DNA of 64,000 bases, from the NCBI GenBank assembly GCA_018223105.1, contig JAAEYY010000005.1, positions 64,918 through 128,917 on the forward strand, in the 5' to 3' direction. Each line of letters starts with the position of its first letter. The first letter of the stretch is position 1. This stretch comes from a bacterium (GTDB taxonomy: Bacteria; Bacteroidota; Bacteroidia; NS11-12g; UBA9320). Shown here piece after piece: positions 63,677-64,000 of this stretch. Position numbers and translations under genes: made by a program. The notes under the pieces are model-generated. The model saw only the letters and a program-made list of their open reading frames with translations, made no database searches and was not told where the DNA came from.

Positions 63677-63719
63677 CTCATAATCAGGTGGTCCCTGGTT
63701 CGAGCCCAGGTGGGCCCAC
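63677..63719 (+). repeat. Attachment site copy 3 (attR of element 2)
   Basis: 43 bases from CTCATAATCAGG to GGGCCCAC, identical to the 3' end of the tRNA. The preceding CGCACC resembles the tRNA GCACC, with TGA missing, so a few more tRNA-like bases may belong to it. Confidence 0.93.
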
Positions 63720-63960
63720 GTTTAAGAGTGAGAGACAGGAACAGTGCGAGAGCGTTGTTCCTGTTTTTTTTTGGTCCCTGGTTCGATCCGCCGGCTGGCG
63801 GACCACGTTTAAGAGCGAGAAACAGGAAGAGTGCGAGAGCGTTGTTCCTGTTTTTTTTTGGTATCTGGTTTGATCTGTTGGCTGGCGGACCACGTTTAAA
63901 AGTGAGAGACAGGAACAGTGCGAGAGCGATGTTCCTGTTTTTTTTGGTTCTTGTTACGCT
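63720..63960 (+). repeat. Three tandem 87-bp repeats with terminators and tRNA-end remnants
   Basis: Units start at 63720, 63807 and 63894 with GTTTAAGAGTGAGAGACAGG or a close variant. Each contains a hairpin (ACAGGAACA/TGTTCCTGT closing on GCGAGAGC) followed by 8-9 T. The first two units then read GGTCCCTGGTTCGATCC or GGTATCTGGTTTGATCT and end GCTGGCGGACCAC, a decayed form of the tRNA end GGTCCCTGGTTCGAGCC...GGGCCCAC. The third stops after its T run. The unit joins att copy 3 without a gap. Confidence 0.85.
63735..63772 (+). terminator. Terminator after att copy 3
   Basis: ACAGGAACA (63735-63743) pairs with TGTTCCTGT (63756-63764), capped by GC-GAGA-GC, followed by nine T. It probably is the original chromosomal terminator of the tRNA gene. 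Near-identical hairpins repeat 87 and 174 bases on. Confidence 0.85.
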
Positions 63961-64000
63961 CTGTTATTAAGAAAGTTGGAAGAGGTCCTTCACTAATTCG

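Larger units (their letters stand above)
30309..63719. mobile_element. Element 2: defence and nuclease island
   Basis: The stretch between att copies 2 and 3, about 33.4 kb. It holds a type I restriction locus with an anticodon-nuclease-like gene, a small recombinase, a ParB-methyltransferase, an AEP-like primase, an excisionase/integrase pair at 46.5-48.0 kb, a PIN operon, several PD-(D/E)XK nucleases, a WYL regulon and xseAB. The integrase is in the middle and not at an end, so the island may be built of more than one insertion. No conjugation genes are recognised. Confidence 0.75.

Noticed and set aside
63684-63970. Overlapping frames on both strands with tRNA-like peptide ends (GPPGLEPGTT)
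   Set aside because: They are translations of the tRNA 3' end and the 87-bp repeats; this peptide is a well-known annotation artefact beside tRNA genes.

Overview
The window is a Bacteroidota chromosome segment, probably a marine Flavobacteriales member. Signs of this are AT-rich DNA, leader regions without Shine-Dalgarno motifs, repeated TAnnTTTG -7 promoter motifs, integrases of the CTnDOT type, many lipoproteins and TonB/BamA-type outer-membrane proteins, and the gene string flippase-dut-nucleotidyltransferase-TPR lipoprotein-DUF4292, which is typical of the phylum.

1-22.8 kb is ordinary chromosome. It starts with the front end of a secreted protein and a TonB-dependent receptor. A co-directional housekeeping run follows (flippase, dUTPase, sugar nucleotidyltransferase, TPR lipoprotein, DUF4292 lipoprotein, 3-hydroxyacyl-CoA dehydrogenase, a Rieske-like lipoprotein that has lost its histidine ligands). 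Then come metG and a DMT permease, YceI, two outer-membrane proteins, a compact four-gene type III polyketide synthase cluster (UbiA prenyltransferase, PKS, methyltransferase, FAD oxidoreductase), an Asp/Trp-rich secreted protein and an M1 aminopeptidase.

At 22819-22892 lies a tRNA with anticodon CAU. Its 3' end is repeated exactly at 30262-30308 (47 nt) and 63677-63719 (43 nt), so two integrated elements sit in tandem behind the tRNA. Element 1 (about 7.4 kb) is small and satellite-like: integrase, excisionase-like HTH, winged-helix protein, P4-type primase-helicase, DUF6371 protein, DUF5681 protein and a lipoprotein. It has no recognised capsid or conjugation genes.

Element 2 (about 33.4 kb) is a defence and nuclease island. 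From left to right: DnaA-box-like repeats; an NTase-fold DUF6932 pair; a type I restriction locus in which HsdM is fused to a half HsdS, followed by a PrrC-like anticodon nuclease candidate and HsdR; a tiny tyrosine recombinase beside a perfect 14-bp inverted repeat pair; two paralogous micro-proteins; a ParB-methyltransferase; an AEP-like primase; an excisionase and integrase; DUF2130; a STAS-HATPase / DUF4325 / PIN operon; several PD-(D/E)XK nucleases; a WYL regulator whose predicted palindromic operator occurs at two promoters (DUF2779 nuclease and DnaB-like ATPase); unknown genes; and an extra exonuclease VII (xseAB). After the right att copy the DNA holds three 87-bp tandem repeats, each with a terminator hairpin; the two complete units also carry a degenerate tRNA 3' end.

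The best candidates for undescribed biology are the fused M.S-anticodon nuclease-HsdR locus, the HATPase/DUF4325/PIN operon, the WYL-controlled nuclease/ATPase pair, and the small recombinase with its possible invertible segment. All functions are read from sequence motifs and gene context; no database search was possible.
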